This document shows, in pieces, positions 1 through 7,361 of a DNA stretch of 55,774 nt (position 1 is the stretch's first letter; the number at the start of each line of letters is the position of its first letter). Below the pieces are notes generated by a model. The model worked only from the letters and a program-made list of their open reading frames with translations, was not told the origin of the DNA and did not search any database. Position numbers and translations under genes: made by a program. Source of the DNA: an uncultured Flavobacteriales bacterium (GTDB lineage Bacteria > Bacteroidota > Bacteroidia > Flavobacteriales > UBA1820); assembly GCA_902478645.1 (NCBI GenBank), contig CABSLV010000011.1, forward strand, positions 1 through 55,774, written 5' to 3'.

Positions 1-2
1 TC

Positions 3-87
3 TATCTTTGGATAAGATAGGATGCGCCTCGGCAAACCCTCGGGGAAAAACTTCATTTTCCCACTCGCCTTTGCAACCGGCTTTCGC
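3..87 (+). repeat. Promoter-bearing dispersed repeat, copy R1
   Basis: First of two tandem units of about 86 bp. The unit opens with TATCTTTG, then GGATAAGATAGGATGCGCCT, a CTCGGGGAAAAACTTC hairpin half with a TTTTCCCA partner, and a CTTTGC...GGCTTTC tail leading into the next TATCTTT. It is closely similar to R2 and recognisably similar to units at 5848-5933 and, on the other strand, 12580-12667. The window starts two bases before the unit with the same TC-TATCTTTG junction as at R2's end, so more copies may lie upstream, outside the window. Confidence 0.8.
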
Positions 88-173
88 TATCTTTAGATAA
101 GATAGGATGCGCCTCGGCAAATCCCTCGGGGAAAAACTTCGTTTCCCCCCGAGGGTTTGCACTCGGCTTTCTC
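88..173 (+). repeat. Promoter-bearing dispersed repeat, copy R2
   Basis: Second tandem unit, directly abutting R1. It holds the best hairpin of the family: CCCTCGGGG around 122-130 can pair with CCCCCGAGGG around 147-155 across an AACTTCG loop. The unit ends exactly where the TATCTTTG at 174-181 begins, so the array hands its last -7 box to the lysine exporter gene. Open frames that cross it on either strand are taken as fortuitous. Confidence 0.8.
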
Positions 174-181
174 TATCTTTG
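174..181 (+). promoter_or_regulatory. Promoter -7 box of split lysO
   Basis: TATCTTTG matches the Bacteroidetes primary sigma -7 consensus TAnnTTTG and sits 26 nt upstream of the ATG at 208. A TTTGC lies upstream at about 156-160, a short spacing also seen in the other repeat copies. Confidence 0.7.
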
Positions 182-207
182 CCCATCGAACCAATCCACC
201 TCGAAAC

Positions 208-486
208 ATGCTGTCGATCATTGCCGCTATGGCAGTAGGAGTGGCGGCGGGATATGCCCTGCGCCACCGCCGTTGGACAAAATATCTGGACCGGGCGATC
301 CTCGGGACAGTAGCTCTGCTGCTGTTCCTGATGGGGGTGTCGGTCGGCGGTAACCGAAGTCTGCTCGCCGGGCTGTCTTCGCTGGGGGTCGATGCACTCG
401 TACTGGCCGCAGCCGGCACTCTGGGAAGCGTACTGGCCGGGGCTTGGGTCTATCGGAAAACCTTTAAAAACCGTTTGAACGCATGA
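208..486 (+). CDS. lysO: LysO family lysine exporter, N-terminal half
   Basis: A 92-residue membrane protein with about three predicted hydrophobic segments (near residues 1-17, 28-46 and 56-78) and the sequence FLMGVSVGGN typical of the first half of LysO (DUF340). LysO exports lysine and the toxic analogue thialysine across the inner membrane. In Enterobacteria it is one polypeptide; here it is two genes that overlap by ATGA, as is common in Bacteroidetes, so both halves are presumably needed together. I chose the ATG at 208 rather than an upstream TTG at 157 because the TTG lies inside the repeat, upstream of the likely transcription start. Function is by family resemblance; the substrate is inferred. 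Confidence 0.82.
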   Translation: MLSIIAAMAVGVAAGYALRHRRWTKYLDRAILGTVALLLFLMGVSVGGNRSLLAGLSSLGVDALVLAAAGTLGSVLAGAWVYRKTFKNRLNA

Positions 487-1109
487 AATCCAGCCTGGTG
501 ATCATCGGATGTTTCCTGCTGGGATGTTTGGTCGGTTACGCACAGTGGCTGCCGCAAAGCCTGGGCGAAGGCCGGTGGAGTACAGCGGTGCTCTTCCTGC
601 TGATGGGTTTGGTCGGAATGAGCATCGGGAGCAACCCGCGCGTGAAAGAGATCGTGCGCAGCATCGGGCTTCGGAGTCTGTTGGTGCCTCTGTCCACCAT
701 CGGAGGGACCCTGATAGCCACAGCCTTGGTCAGCCTGCTGCTGTCCCGTTGGAGCGTTGCCGAGTGTATGGCGGTAGGCAGCGGGATGGGGTATTATTCC
801 CTTTCTTCCCTACTCATTGCCGACTTGAAAGCCGCTGAACTGGGGGTTCAATCGGCTGCCGCTTTGGGAACGGTTGCCTTGATGAGCAATATCCTGCGGG
901 AACTGTTTACTTTTCTGGGGGCGCCTTGGCTGGCCCGAACTTTCGGCCCGCTGGCCCCTATCAATGCCGGAGGAGCCACTACGATGGATTCTACTTTGCC
1001 GACGATCGTAGCCGCCAGCGGGCCTTCCTGGGCATTGACTTCCATCCTCCATGGTTTTCTGACCGACCTGTCGGTGCCCTTTCTGGTGACATTCTTCTGC
1101 AAGTGGTAA
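483..1109 (+). CDS. lysO: LysO family lysine exporter, C-terminal half
   Basis: A 208-residue multi-pass membrane protein overlapping the preceding gene by 4 nt (ATGA), which implies translational coupling. Its start repeats the LLMGLVGMSIGSN theme seen in the first half, an internal duplication known in this family, and it carries the conserved SGMGYYSLSSL and GGATTMDSTLP stretches characteristic of LysO (DUF340/COG2431). It should act with the short upstream subunit as an inner-membrane lysine exporter. It is transcribed from the TATCTTTG at the end of the repeat array and is followed at once by a very long palindrome. Identity of the family is secure; that lysine is the substrate here is inferred. 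Confidence 0.88.
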   Translation: MKSSLVIIGCFLLGCLVGYAQWLPQSLGEGRWSTAVLFLLMGLVGMSIGSNPRVKEIVRSIGLRSLLVPLSTIGGTLIATALVSLLLSRWSVAECMAVGSGMGYYSLSSLLIADLKAAELGVQSAAALGTVALMSNILRELFTFLGAPWLARTFGPLAPINAGGATTMDSTLPTIVAASGPSWALTSILHGFLTDLSVPFLVTFFCKW

Positions 1110-1117
1110 TTTTTTTC

Positions 1118-1182
1118 GTCAGCGCGGGCAAGCAAAAGCCCCGGCTCCTGAGGAGCCGGGGCTTTTGCTTGCCCGCGCTGAC
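1118..1182. terminator. 65-nt perfect palindrome, convergent junction (P1)
   Basis: Arms 1118-1149 and 1151-1182 are perfectly complementary over 32 bp with a single-base loop at 1150. It lies between the end of lysO (+) at 1109 and the end of nrdJ (-) at 1228. A run of T precedes it at 1110-1116, giving a U/A-tract on the minus-strand side, so it probably stops transcription in both directions. It is much longer than a usual intrinsic terminator. Confidence 0.8.
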
Positions 1183-1227
1183 GGCCGCCCTGCGAAGCGA
1201 TCTTCACACGAGCCGATAAACGACGCA

Positions 1228-3810
1228 TCAGCCGCATTTGGAATGGCCGCAGCTCTTGCAGATCAGACAGCCATTCTCGTAGATCAATCCGTTCGGGTCT
1301 CCGCACTCGGGACATTTCTTGTCCGCTGCGGCCGTCCCGTTGGGGATGTAACGTTTCAAGGCGCGCAACACGCCGTTCTTCCACGTGTTGAGGTTCTCGT
1401 CGTAGAGGTGCAGGTTGCCGATGAGTTCTACCGCATAATTGAGCGGCATCCCGTGGCGAAGCACTCCGGAGATCAGGATGGCGTAGTTCCAGTACTCTTT
1501 GTTGAACGAACGGGAGAGACCCTCGATGGTCGTACGGTAGCCTTCCTTGTCGGTATACTGGAAGTCGTAGCGCGAATTGCCTTCTTCGTCCTTTTCCTTG
1601 ATGATCACACCTTTCTCCACGTACGAAGGCAGGTTGAACGCGTCCTCCATCCGGCCGGTAAAGATCTCGTAAGGACGCCCGTCCATCATACCGATCACAG
1701 CCAACCATTTTTCGTACTCGTTCTGGAAACGCACCACGTCGGCCTCCAGGCGTTTCGGACGGCGGATCAGGTCGCGCTCCATCTGACCGGCTCCCTTTAT
1801 CGTTTTGGCTTCGGCATCCTTCTTGTCTTTCGAGTCGGAGGCTACCAGCACACCCGAGCGCGAACCGTCGCGATAAACGGTAATGCCCTTAAGACCTTGT
1901 TTCCAGCTTTCGAGATAAATCTCACCTACACGTTCTACACTTACGTCCGAAGGCAGGTTGATGGTCGATGAGATGGAGTGCGTGGTGTATTTCTGTACCA
2001 GGGCCTGCATCTGCACCCGTTTGAACCAATCGATCTCCCCGGCGGTGGATCCGGCATACGGCGAGAGGGAAATATCGTCCAGTCCCGACACCTGTTTCCA
2101 CTTGGCCAGTCCCGGATGGAATACCTCGAACTCCTCGAATGCGTCGCCCATGTTGTCCACATAGTCGGCCTTTCCTTCGCTGCTTCCTCCGACGATCTTC
2201 CGACGACGTTTGTACGAAAGCATGAATACCGGTTCGATGCCCGAAGAAGTGCGGGTAAGCAAACTGATGGAACCCGTAGGTGCTACCGTCGAAAGCGAAA
2301 TATTGCGGCGGCCTTCCTTCATCATCCGCTGGTAAATCTCGGGGAACTCCTTTTCGAGCATCTGGACAAATTCGGAGGTGTTTTCCCACTTGGGATCAAA
2401 ACCCTCGAATGCCCCACGTGTAACTGCCATGTCGATCGACGAATCGAACTCTCCGCGCAATTTGGTGCGCATGATCCGATCCACCACCTCGAGTGCTTCT
2501 ACCGAGTCGAACTTCAAGTTCAAGGCAGCCAACGTATCGGCCAGCCCTGTAAAGCCCAAACCGGTACGACGCCCCTTCTTTCCCGTATTGTACAGCAGTT
2601 CCCACAACTCGCGTTCGTTCCGTTTGATCGTATCGGGCTCCGGGTCGGCATCGACTTTCGCCAGAATACGGTCCACGCATTCCAATTCGAGGTCCACCAA
2701 GTCGTCGTTGAGCCGCTGCCCCTCGTAAGCTACCTTGTAAAAGGTGTCGAAGTCGAATTCGGCCTTGTCCGCAAAAGGATTCTTGACGAACGAATACATG
2801 TTGATGGCGATCAGACGGCACGAGTCGCCACCCTGCATGGCGATCTCGGAGCAAGGATTGGTCGATTCGTTGCGGTAACCGGGGTAGACCGACGAGGTGG
2901 AATACCGATGCTGGCGGTCCCAGAAGATGATGCCCGGTTCGGCCGTATTGTGTGCCGAAGCAATGATCTTGTTCCACAACTCGCGTGCTTTGATCGTCTT
3001 GTTGTACTTCGGATCGGGGTTGTCCAGCGGCCAGTGCTGCACATACTCCGCGTCGCGTTCGACAGCCTGCATGAATTCGTCGGAAATACGCACCGACACA
3101 TTGGCCCCTGTTACCTTGGACAGATCCTGTTTGATCGTGATAAAGTCCTCCACATCGGGATGAGCCACATCCATGGTGAGCATCAACGCTCCCCGGCGGC
3201 CGTTCTGTGCCACCTCGCGCGTGGTGTTGGAAAAACGTTCCATGAAGGACACCGCACCCGTTGTGGTTCCGGCAGCGTTGGATACGATGGAATTCTTGGG
3301 ACGCAACCCGGAAATATCCACCCCTACCCCGCAACGGCGCTTGAACAGTTGGGCCAGTTGTTCGTCGGTGTGGAAGATACCTCCGTAGGAATCGATCACC
3401 GAAGGCACTACCACGCAGTTGGACAAGGAGGCAATGATCTCCTTGTTGCCCAGAGCCGTCATCACGCTCCCTTGGGGAACGATATAACGGAAGCGGTCGA
3501 ACAGATCGAAAATCTCCTTCTCGCCCATTTCGGAGCGCGCCTGTCCATAGGCCGAAAGGCGGGCTTTGTTCTTGGCCGGGTATTTCTTTTCGATCCGGGC
3601 AAATTCGCTGGCCATCCGATGGTGCATGTCGGCCGGCGTTTTCTCGAGGATACTGCCGTCCAAATCCTTGAGCGCGTACTTCTTCGCCCAAGTGGTTGCC
3701 GCCAGTTCATCTCCGTCGAAGTACTTCAAGGCTTCTTCCAAAACCTCCTCGTACGGATACGTTTTCTTTTTTTCCGAAGGCGCGCCCGCCTCCCCTGTCG
3801 AGTTTTTCAT
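1228..3810 (-). CDS. nrdJ: Adenosylcobalamin-dependent ribonucleotide reductase (class II)
   Basis: An 860-residue enzyme reducing ribonucleotides to deoxyribonucleotides with a radical made from coenzyme B12, hence oxygen-tolerant and independent of a small subunit. Key residues match the Thermotoga-type NrdJ: redox pair C132 (SNCVVVP) and C331, with the thiyl-radical C320 in N-P-C-S-E (N318, E322). The C-terminus has a zinc-ribbon of the form CPECG...CxxCG that ends the protein at CG and is typical of bacterial NrdJ. I took the ATG at 3810, because the upstream in-frame start adds 15 residues absent from the family. The gene stands alone, transcribed toward the lysO genes. Its likely promoter is TACATTTG on the minus strand, giving a leader of about 160 nt. 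I looked for a B12 riboswitch there and did not find one. Confidence 0.95.
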   Translation of the reverse strand: MKNSTGEAGAPSEKKKTYPYEEVLEEALKYFDGDELAATTWAKKYALKDLDGSILEKTPADMHHRMASEFARIEKKYPAKNKARLSAYGQARSEMGEKEIFDLFDRFRYIVPQGSVMTALGNKEIIASLSNCVVVPSVIDSYGGIFHTDEQLAQLFKRRCGVGVDISGLRPKNSIVSNAAGTTTGAVSFMERFSNTTREVAQNGRRGALMLTMDVAHPDVEDFITIKQDLSKVTGANVSVRISDEFMQAVERDAEYVQHWPLDNPDPKYNKTIKARELWNKIIASAHNTAEPGIIFWDRQHRYSTSSVYPGYRNESTNPCSEIAMQGGDSCRLIAINMYSFVKNPFADKAEFDFDTFYKVAYEGQRLNDDLVDLELECVDRILAKVDADPEPDTIKRNERELWELLYNTGKKGRRTGLGFTGLADTLAALNLKFDSVEALEVVDRIMRTKLRGEFDSSIDMAVTRGAFEGFDPKWENTSEFVQMLEKEFPEIYQRMMKEGRRNISLSTVAPTGSISLLTRTSSGIEPVFMLSYKRRRKIVGGSSEGKADYVDNMGDAFEEFEVFHPGLAKWKQVSGLDDISLSPYAGSTAGEIDWFKRVQMQALVQKYTTHSISSTINLPSDVSVERVGEIYLESWKQGLKGITVYRDGSRSGVLVASDSKDKKDAEAKTIKGAGQMERDLIRRPKRLEADVVRFQNEYEKWLAVIGMMDGRPYEIFTGRMEDAFNLPSYVEKGVIIKEKDEEGNSRYDFQYTDKEGYRTTIEGLSRSFNKEYWNYAILISGVLRHGMPLNYAVELIGNLHLYDENLNTWKNGVLRALKRYIPNGTAAADKKCPECGDPNGLIYENGCLICKSCGHSKCG

Positions 3811-3973
3811 CACACAGATAGTTTTTTGAGGCCCGCCGGCTGATCGGATTTTCAACGGACCGTTTCCGAAATTTATTTATGGTCTTTGTTTTGCTGTAAC
3901 AATTGCCTACCTTTACCTGTCTCGAAAAAAGGCGGCCGCGGAAAGGAGAAAAACGCCTGTCGTTCCGCTTGGA

Positions 3974-3981
3974 CAAATGTA
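3974..3981 (-). promoter_or_regulatory. Promoter -7 box of nrdJ
   Basis: On the minus strand this reads TACATTTG (TAnnTTTG). It gives nrdJ a leader of roughly 160 nt. No clear -33 TTTG is visible. Confidence 0.5.
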
Positions 3982-4324
3982 ATACCTTTTCCATTTGCTT
4001 GTATTCTTTTTTAAAAATTTCCAAAAAATTAACATTTGTATTTTGCACAAACTATTGGGAAACAAATAAATAAGCCAAAAAGCAAGAAAAAACTTTCGTC
4101 CTGACAAAAAAAATTTTTTCCAAAAATAAAACAACCTTTTATTTTTTCTTTCCGGAATATTTTTTCAAGCAAAGCCCCGTCTTTTCTCCCACCACACACT
4201 CCCATTTTCAAAACAGACAAAAACCAAAATACAAAAACGTTCCTCTTTTTTTGAACAGGATACGAAACGCCCTGCTTTTTCGAAAGAAAACTTTGCTTTC
4301 GCTTCGCAGCCCCCTTACTTTTCG

Positions 4325-4332
4325 TACTTTTG
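4325..4332 (+). promoter_or_regulatory. Promoter -7 box of the aldehyde dehydrogenase gene
   Basis: TACTTTTG fits TAnnTTTG and lies 63 nt before the ATG at 4396, at the right edge of the AT-rich region. Confidence 0.55.
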
Positions 4333-4395
4333 TTTTTACCCCATACCCATGAAGTATGAAAACTGTTTCATAAACCCACAAGAGTAGCCCACACC

Positions 4396-5775
4396 ATGAT
4401 CGCCCCGGAAAAATATACCGAACTCCGCCAAAGGCAACGAGCATTTTTCGACAAACACCTCACCCGCGAGATCCCTTACCGCCTTGCCGCCTTACGCCGT
4501 TTGCGCGAAGGCATTGAAAAACACGAAGCGGACCTCACCCGAGCCCTGCATGCCGACCTGGGGAAAGCTCCGTTTGAGAGTTACGCCTCGGAGATCGGCC
4601 TGGTGCTGAAAGAGATCGGCCATCACCAAAGACACCTTGCACGATGGGCTGCCGACCGCCATTGCGGAACGCCGCTGCTGCTGTTGGGGTCGCGCAGCCG
4701 CCTCCATTACGAGCCGCGCGGAGCGGTACTGATCATCGCCCCGTGGAACTACCCGCTCAACCTCTCCCTGATGCCGCTGGTAGGGGCCATCGCCGCGGGA
4801 AATTGCGCCGTGGTAAAACCCTCGGGCGAAGCCCCGCACACCGCAGCCTGCCTGCAACAACTGATCGGGGAATGTTTCGAAGACTCCTACATCGCTGTAA
4901 CGGAATCCGACAGGGAGGCAACCGACGCCTTGTTGTCGCTCCCCTGGGATTACATCTTCTATACCGGCAGCCAAACATACGGCCGTCGCGTGATGGAGGC
5001 AGCCAGCCGCCACCTTACCCCCCTTACACTCGAACTGGGCGGAAAGAGCCCCTGTATCGTCGATGACGACGCCGACCTGCGCATCGCCGCCCAACGCATC
5101 GTATGGGGCAAACTGCTCAATGCCGGTCAAACTTGCGTAGCACCCGATACCCTCTTCGTACACAAGGAGGTAAAAGACTCCCTTGTAAAAGCACTCGTAA
5201 ACGAGATCAAGGCGCAATACGGCTCCGACCCCAGCCTCAGCCCCGACTACCCGCGCATCGTCAACACCCGTCACTTCGATCGGCTCGTCGCCCTTTTACC
5301 ATACGGCAACACGTTGCACGGGGGATCCACCGACCGCGACCGGTTGTACATCGAGCCCACCTTGATAGAAAACGCACCGACCGATTCGCCCCTGATGACC
5401 GACGAGATATTCGGTCCCATCCTCCCGATCGTTCCCTTCGAACGGATCGACTCATGCCTCGGATACATCCGGGAGTGCCCCACTCCGTTGGCCCTCTATT
5501 ACTTCACCTCGAGCCGGAAACGGGCCCGTTATGTGATAAACCACACGAGTTCGGGCGGAGTGTGCATCAACGATACGGTAGTACACGTGGCCAACCACTG
5601 CCTGCCTTTCGGGGGAGTGGGACAAAGCGGCCTGGGGGCTTACCACGGGCGATACAGTTTCGAACTGTTCAGCCACGCCAAACCCGTCATGCATACCACG
5701 ACACACCTGCGATTCAACCCGAAGTGCGCCCCTTATCGCAATCGCCTGCGGTGGATCAAGTGGTTTTTCCGATAA
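4396..5775 (+). CDS. Aldehyde dehydrogenase (ALDH3-like)
   Basis: A 459-residue NAD(P)+-dependent aldehyde dehydrogenase that oxidises an aldehyde to the carboxylate. Catalytic residues are in place: N118 in PWNYP, E213 in LELGGKSP and the nucleophile C247 in NAGQTCVAP. The length (short of the 480-500 of classic ALDHs) and the hydrophobic, basic C-terminus with RWIKWFF point to the ALDH3 / fatty-aldehyde branch, which includes membrane-tethered enzymes. It stands alone under its own promoter; the next gene downstream has a separate promoter in a repeat copy. The exact substrate cannot be read from sequence; medium- or long-chain aldehydes are my guess. Confidence 0.9.
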   Translation: MIAPEKYTELRQRQRAFFDKHLTREIPYRLAALRRLREGIEKHEADLTRALHADLGKAPFESYASEIGLVLKEIGHHQRHLARWAADRHCGTPLLLLGSRSRLHYEPRGAVLIIAPWNYPLNLSLMPLVGAIAAGNCAVVKPSGEAPHTAACLQQLIGECFEDSYIAVTESDREATDALLSLPWDYIFYTGSQTYGRRVMEAASRHLTPLTLELGGKSPCIVDDDADLRIAAQRIVWGKLLNAGQTCVAPDTLFVHKEVKDSLVKALVNEIKAQYGSDPSLSPDYPRIVNTRHFDRLVALLPYGNTLHGGSTDRDRLYIEPTLIENAPTDSPLMTDEIFGPILPIVPFERIDSCLGYIRECPTPLALYYFTSSRKRARYVINHTSSGGVCINDTVVHVANHCLPFGGVGQSGLGAYHGRYSFELFSHAKPVMHTTTHLRFNPKCAPYRNRLRWIKWFFR

Positions 5776-5847
5776 AACAACGGAAGGCTATCCGCTGCCC
5801 GAGCAACAAAACTCCGTTTTCCTCCCGGCATTACGACAGCCTTTTCG

Positions 5848-5933
5848 TATCTCTGGATAAGACAGTATCCGCCAGGGAAAATCCCTCGGGGAAAAACTTC
5901 GTCTTCCCCCTCGTCTTTGCGCCCGGCTTTCAC
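5848..5933 (+). repeat. Promoter-bearing dispersed repeat, copy R3
   Basis: An 86-bp single copy of the unit at 3-173. It begins TATCTCTGGATAAGACAG, keeps ATCCCTCGGGGAAAAACTTC and the CTTCCCCCTCG hairpin partner, then CTTTGCGCCCGGCTTTC, and ends against the TATCTTTA at 5934. It lies between the aldehyde dehydrogenase and the secreted hydrolase operon. Confidence 0.78.
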
Positions 5934-5941
5934 TATCTTTA
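5934..5941 (+). promoter_or_regulatory. Probable promoter of the secreted hydrolase operon
   Basis: TATCTTTA, one base off TAnnTTTG, at the same place in repeat R3 as the lysO promoter in R2. It leaves a leader of about 75 nt that contains a small CCTCTTT/AAAGAGG hairpin before the ATG at 6023. Confidence 0.5.
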
Positions 5942-6022
5942 CACTCCGACATCCTTACCTCTTTTCGGAAAGAGGGACGGAGCGTTTTCCCCTGTATCGG
6001 AAAGCACAAAAACCACATAAAA

Positions 6023-7357
6023 ATGACGAGACTTCTTTTCCCCCGAAACGCATTTCTGGCGATCGCCTTTTGCACAGCGCTGGGCGGAGCCACTCTGCCG
6101 GCTTCGGCGCAATCTTCCCTGCGGAGCTATCCCACAGGACTCGGCTACACGACGTACTATGACCAAAGACGCACCCTGTACGCTCTGCTGGGCACCGACC
6201 AGGACGACATCGTCATGCTTGGGGGCGATTTTGCCGACCGGGGTGTATGGGCCGAATCGTTCGGCGACCCTCGGATAAAAAACCGGGGCGTGGACGGGGA
6301 CAACCTCTCGGGACTGGACTACCGTCTGGACGATGTAACTGCCGGAAAACCGGCAAAGATATTCCTCTCCATCGGCAAACGCGACCTCAACGCCGGGGTG
6401 AGCCCTCGCCTGGCCTCCGACCGCCTGGGAGAGATCGTCGCGCGAATCCACCGGGCCTCGGACCGTACCCGGGTGTACATCATCGGCATCCTTCCCGACG
6501 TGGCGTCCGATTCGACCGACATAGCCCGCTACCGGGAATACAACCGCCTTTCGTCGCAGATACCCCGTACGCAATACATCGACCTGTGGCCGGTGATGAC
6601 CGACCGGAAAGGGGCGCTGCGTCCCGAATTCTACTACGGCTCGTCCCTGCGGCTCAACGGTCAAGGCTACAAAACCGCGGTGGAAGCCCTGCAACCTTAC
6701 TTGGGAGCCAGCGTGCTGGATATCCTTGGAGTTTTCCCGCCGGATTCCCTGCGCGGCTATATACGGGAACGCAATTCATTCGTACAGTACCTGCCGGCTT
6801 CCCCGGACGACATCCTGATGATCGGCAACAGCATTACCCAGGGAGGGGAATGGGACGAACTCTTCGACGATCCCCGGGTGAAAAACCGGGGGATCAGTTC
6901 CGACGTTACCGACGGCATCCGTGCGCGCCTGCCCAGGATGCTGCGCGGACAGCCCCGGAAAGTGTTCCTCATGGCGGGGATCAACGACCTGGGGAATCCT
7001 CCTCAAAAAACGCCGGAATACACCCTGAACAATATCCTGGAAACGGTGCGCGACATCCATCGCCTTTCGCCCGAAACGCAGGTGTACCTGCAGAGCATCC
7101 TGCCGGTCAACCCCACCTTCCCGACCTTCCGCTCACACACGGTATTCAGTCGGGAGATCGTCGAGATCAACCGCCGCCTGGCCGAGGAAGCCACCGCCAA
7201 CGGCTATGTGTTCATCGACCTGCACAGCCGTTTTGTCGATGCGGACGGCTACCTGGATCCTCGCTACACCAACGACGGCCTTCACCTCACGGGCGAGGGA
7301 TACCGTCTGTGGCGCGAATTGCTGATCCCCTACGTGAGAGAAACCAATACGAAATAA
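6023..7357 (+). CDS. Secreted double SGNH/GDSL hydrolase, one dead domain
   Basis: A 444-residue exported protein with a signal peptide (residues 1-30, ending ASAQ). It carries two homologous SGNH-hydrolase domains, about residues 38-232 and 244-440. The second has a full catalytic set: S270 in IGNSITQGG, N321 in GINDL, D418 and H421 in NDGLHLTGEGY, so it should be an esterase or acetylesterase, perhaps on sialic acid or polysaccharide O-acetyl groups (inference). The first domain is plainly the same fold (DPRIKNRGV against DPRVKNRGI) but has D69, R120, S207 and R210 at the four catalytic positions, so it should be inactive and may bind ligand. It is the first gene of an operon; the next gene starts 4 nt after its stop. 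Confidence 0.85.
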   Translation: MTRLLFPRNAFLAIAFCTALGGATLPASAQSSLRSYPTGLGYTTYYDQRRTLYALLGTDQDDIVMLGGDFADRGVWAESFGDPRIKNRGVDGDNLSGLDYRLDDVTAGKPAKIFLSIGKRDLNAGVSPRLASDRLGEIVARIHRASDRTRVYIIGILPDVASDSTDIARYREYNRLSSQIPRTQYIDLWPVMTDRKGALRPEFYYGSSLRLNGQGYKTAVEALQPYLGASVLDILGVFPPDSLRGYIRERNSFVQYLPASPDDILMIGNSITQGGEWDELFDDPRVKNRGISSDVTDGIRARLPRMLRGQPRKVFLMAGINDLGNPPQKTPEYTLNNILETVRDIHRLSPETQVYLQSILPVNPTFPTFRSHTVFSREIVEINRRLAEEATANGYVFIDLHSRFVDADGYLDPRYTNDGLHLTGEGYRLWRELLIPYVRETNTK

Positions 7358-7361
7358 AGCC

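Larger units (their letters stand above)
3811..4395. other. AT-rich gene-free region between nrdJ and ALDH
   Basis: Divergent intergenic region of 585 bases. By direct count 4021-4140 is about 25% G+C, against clearly GC-rich neighbours. It holds the nrdJ promoter (3974-3981, minus) and the aldehyde dehydrogenase promoter (4325-4332, plus), and many A/T runs. Short open frames on the minus strand (for example 3913-4134, 4029-4220) read as Phe/Lys-rich low-complexity peptides and are not supported as genes. I see no tRNA, repeat or clear riboswitch. Confidence 0.7.

Noticed and set aside
3..173. CRISPR array at the left edge
   Set aside because: The repeated unit is 86 bp with no constant short repeat separated by unique spacers, and there are no cas genes.
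157..207. Upstream TTG start for the first lysO half
   Set aside because: It would place the start inside the repeat and ahead of the TATCTTTG promoter; the ATG at 208 gives the normal family N-terminus.
1118..1182. Palindromes P1-P4 as ends of an insertion element or a REP/BIME family
   Set aside because: Arm sequences differ between sites, there is no target duplication or cargo, and all sit at convergent gene ends, which suits terminators better.
1978..3843. Plus-strand open frame of 621 codons opposite nrdJ
   Set aside because: Shadow of nrdJ, with low-complexity His/Arg/Gly-rich product.
3811..3973. Cobalamin riboswitch in the nrdJ leader
   Set aside because: The leader holds a GCCGGCGGGCC stretch that faintly recalls a B12 box, but neither the box consensus nor the surrounding helices are there.
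3707..4220. Short minus-strand frames in the AT-rich gap
   Set aside because: Overlapping each other in different frames, Phe/Lys-rich, and crossing the nrdJ promoter; no sign of a gene.
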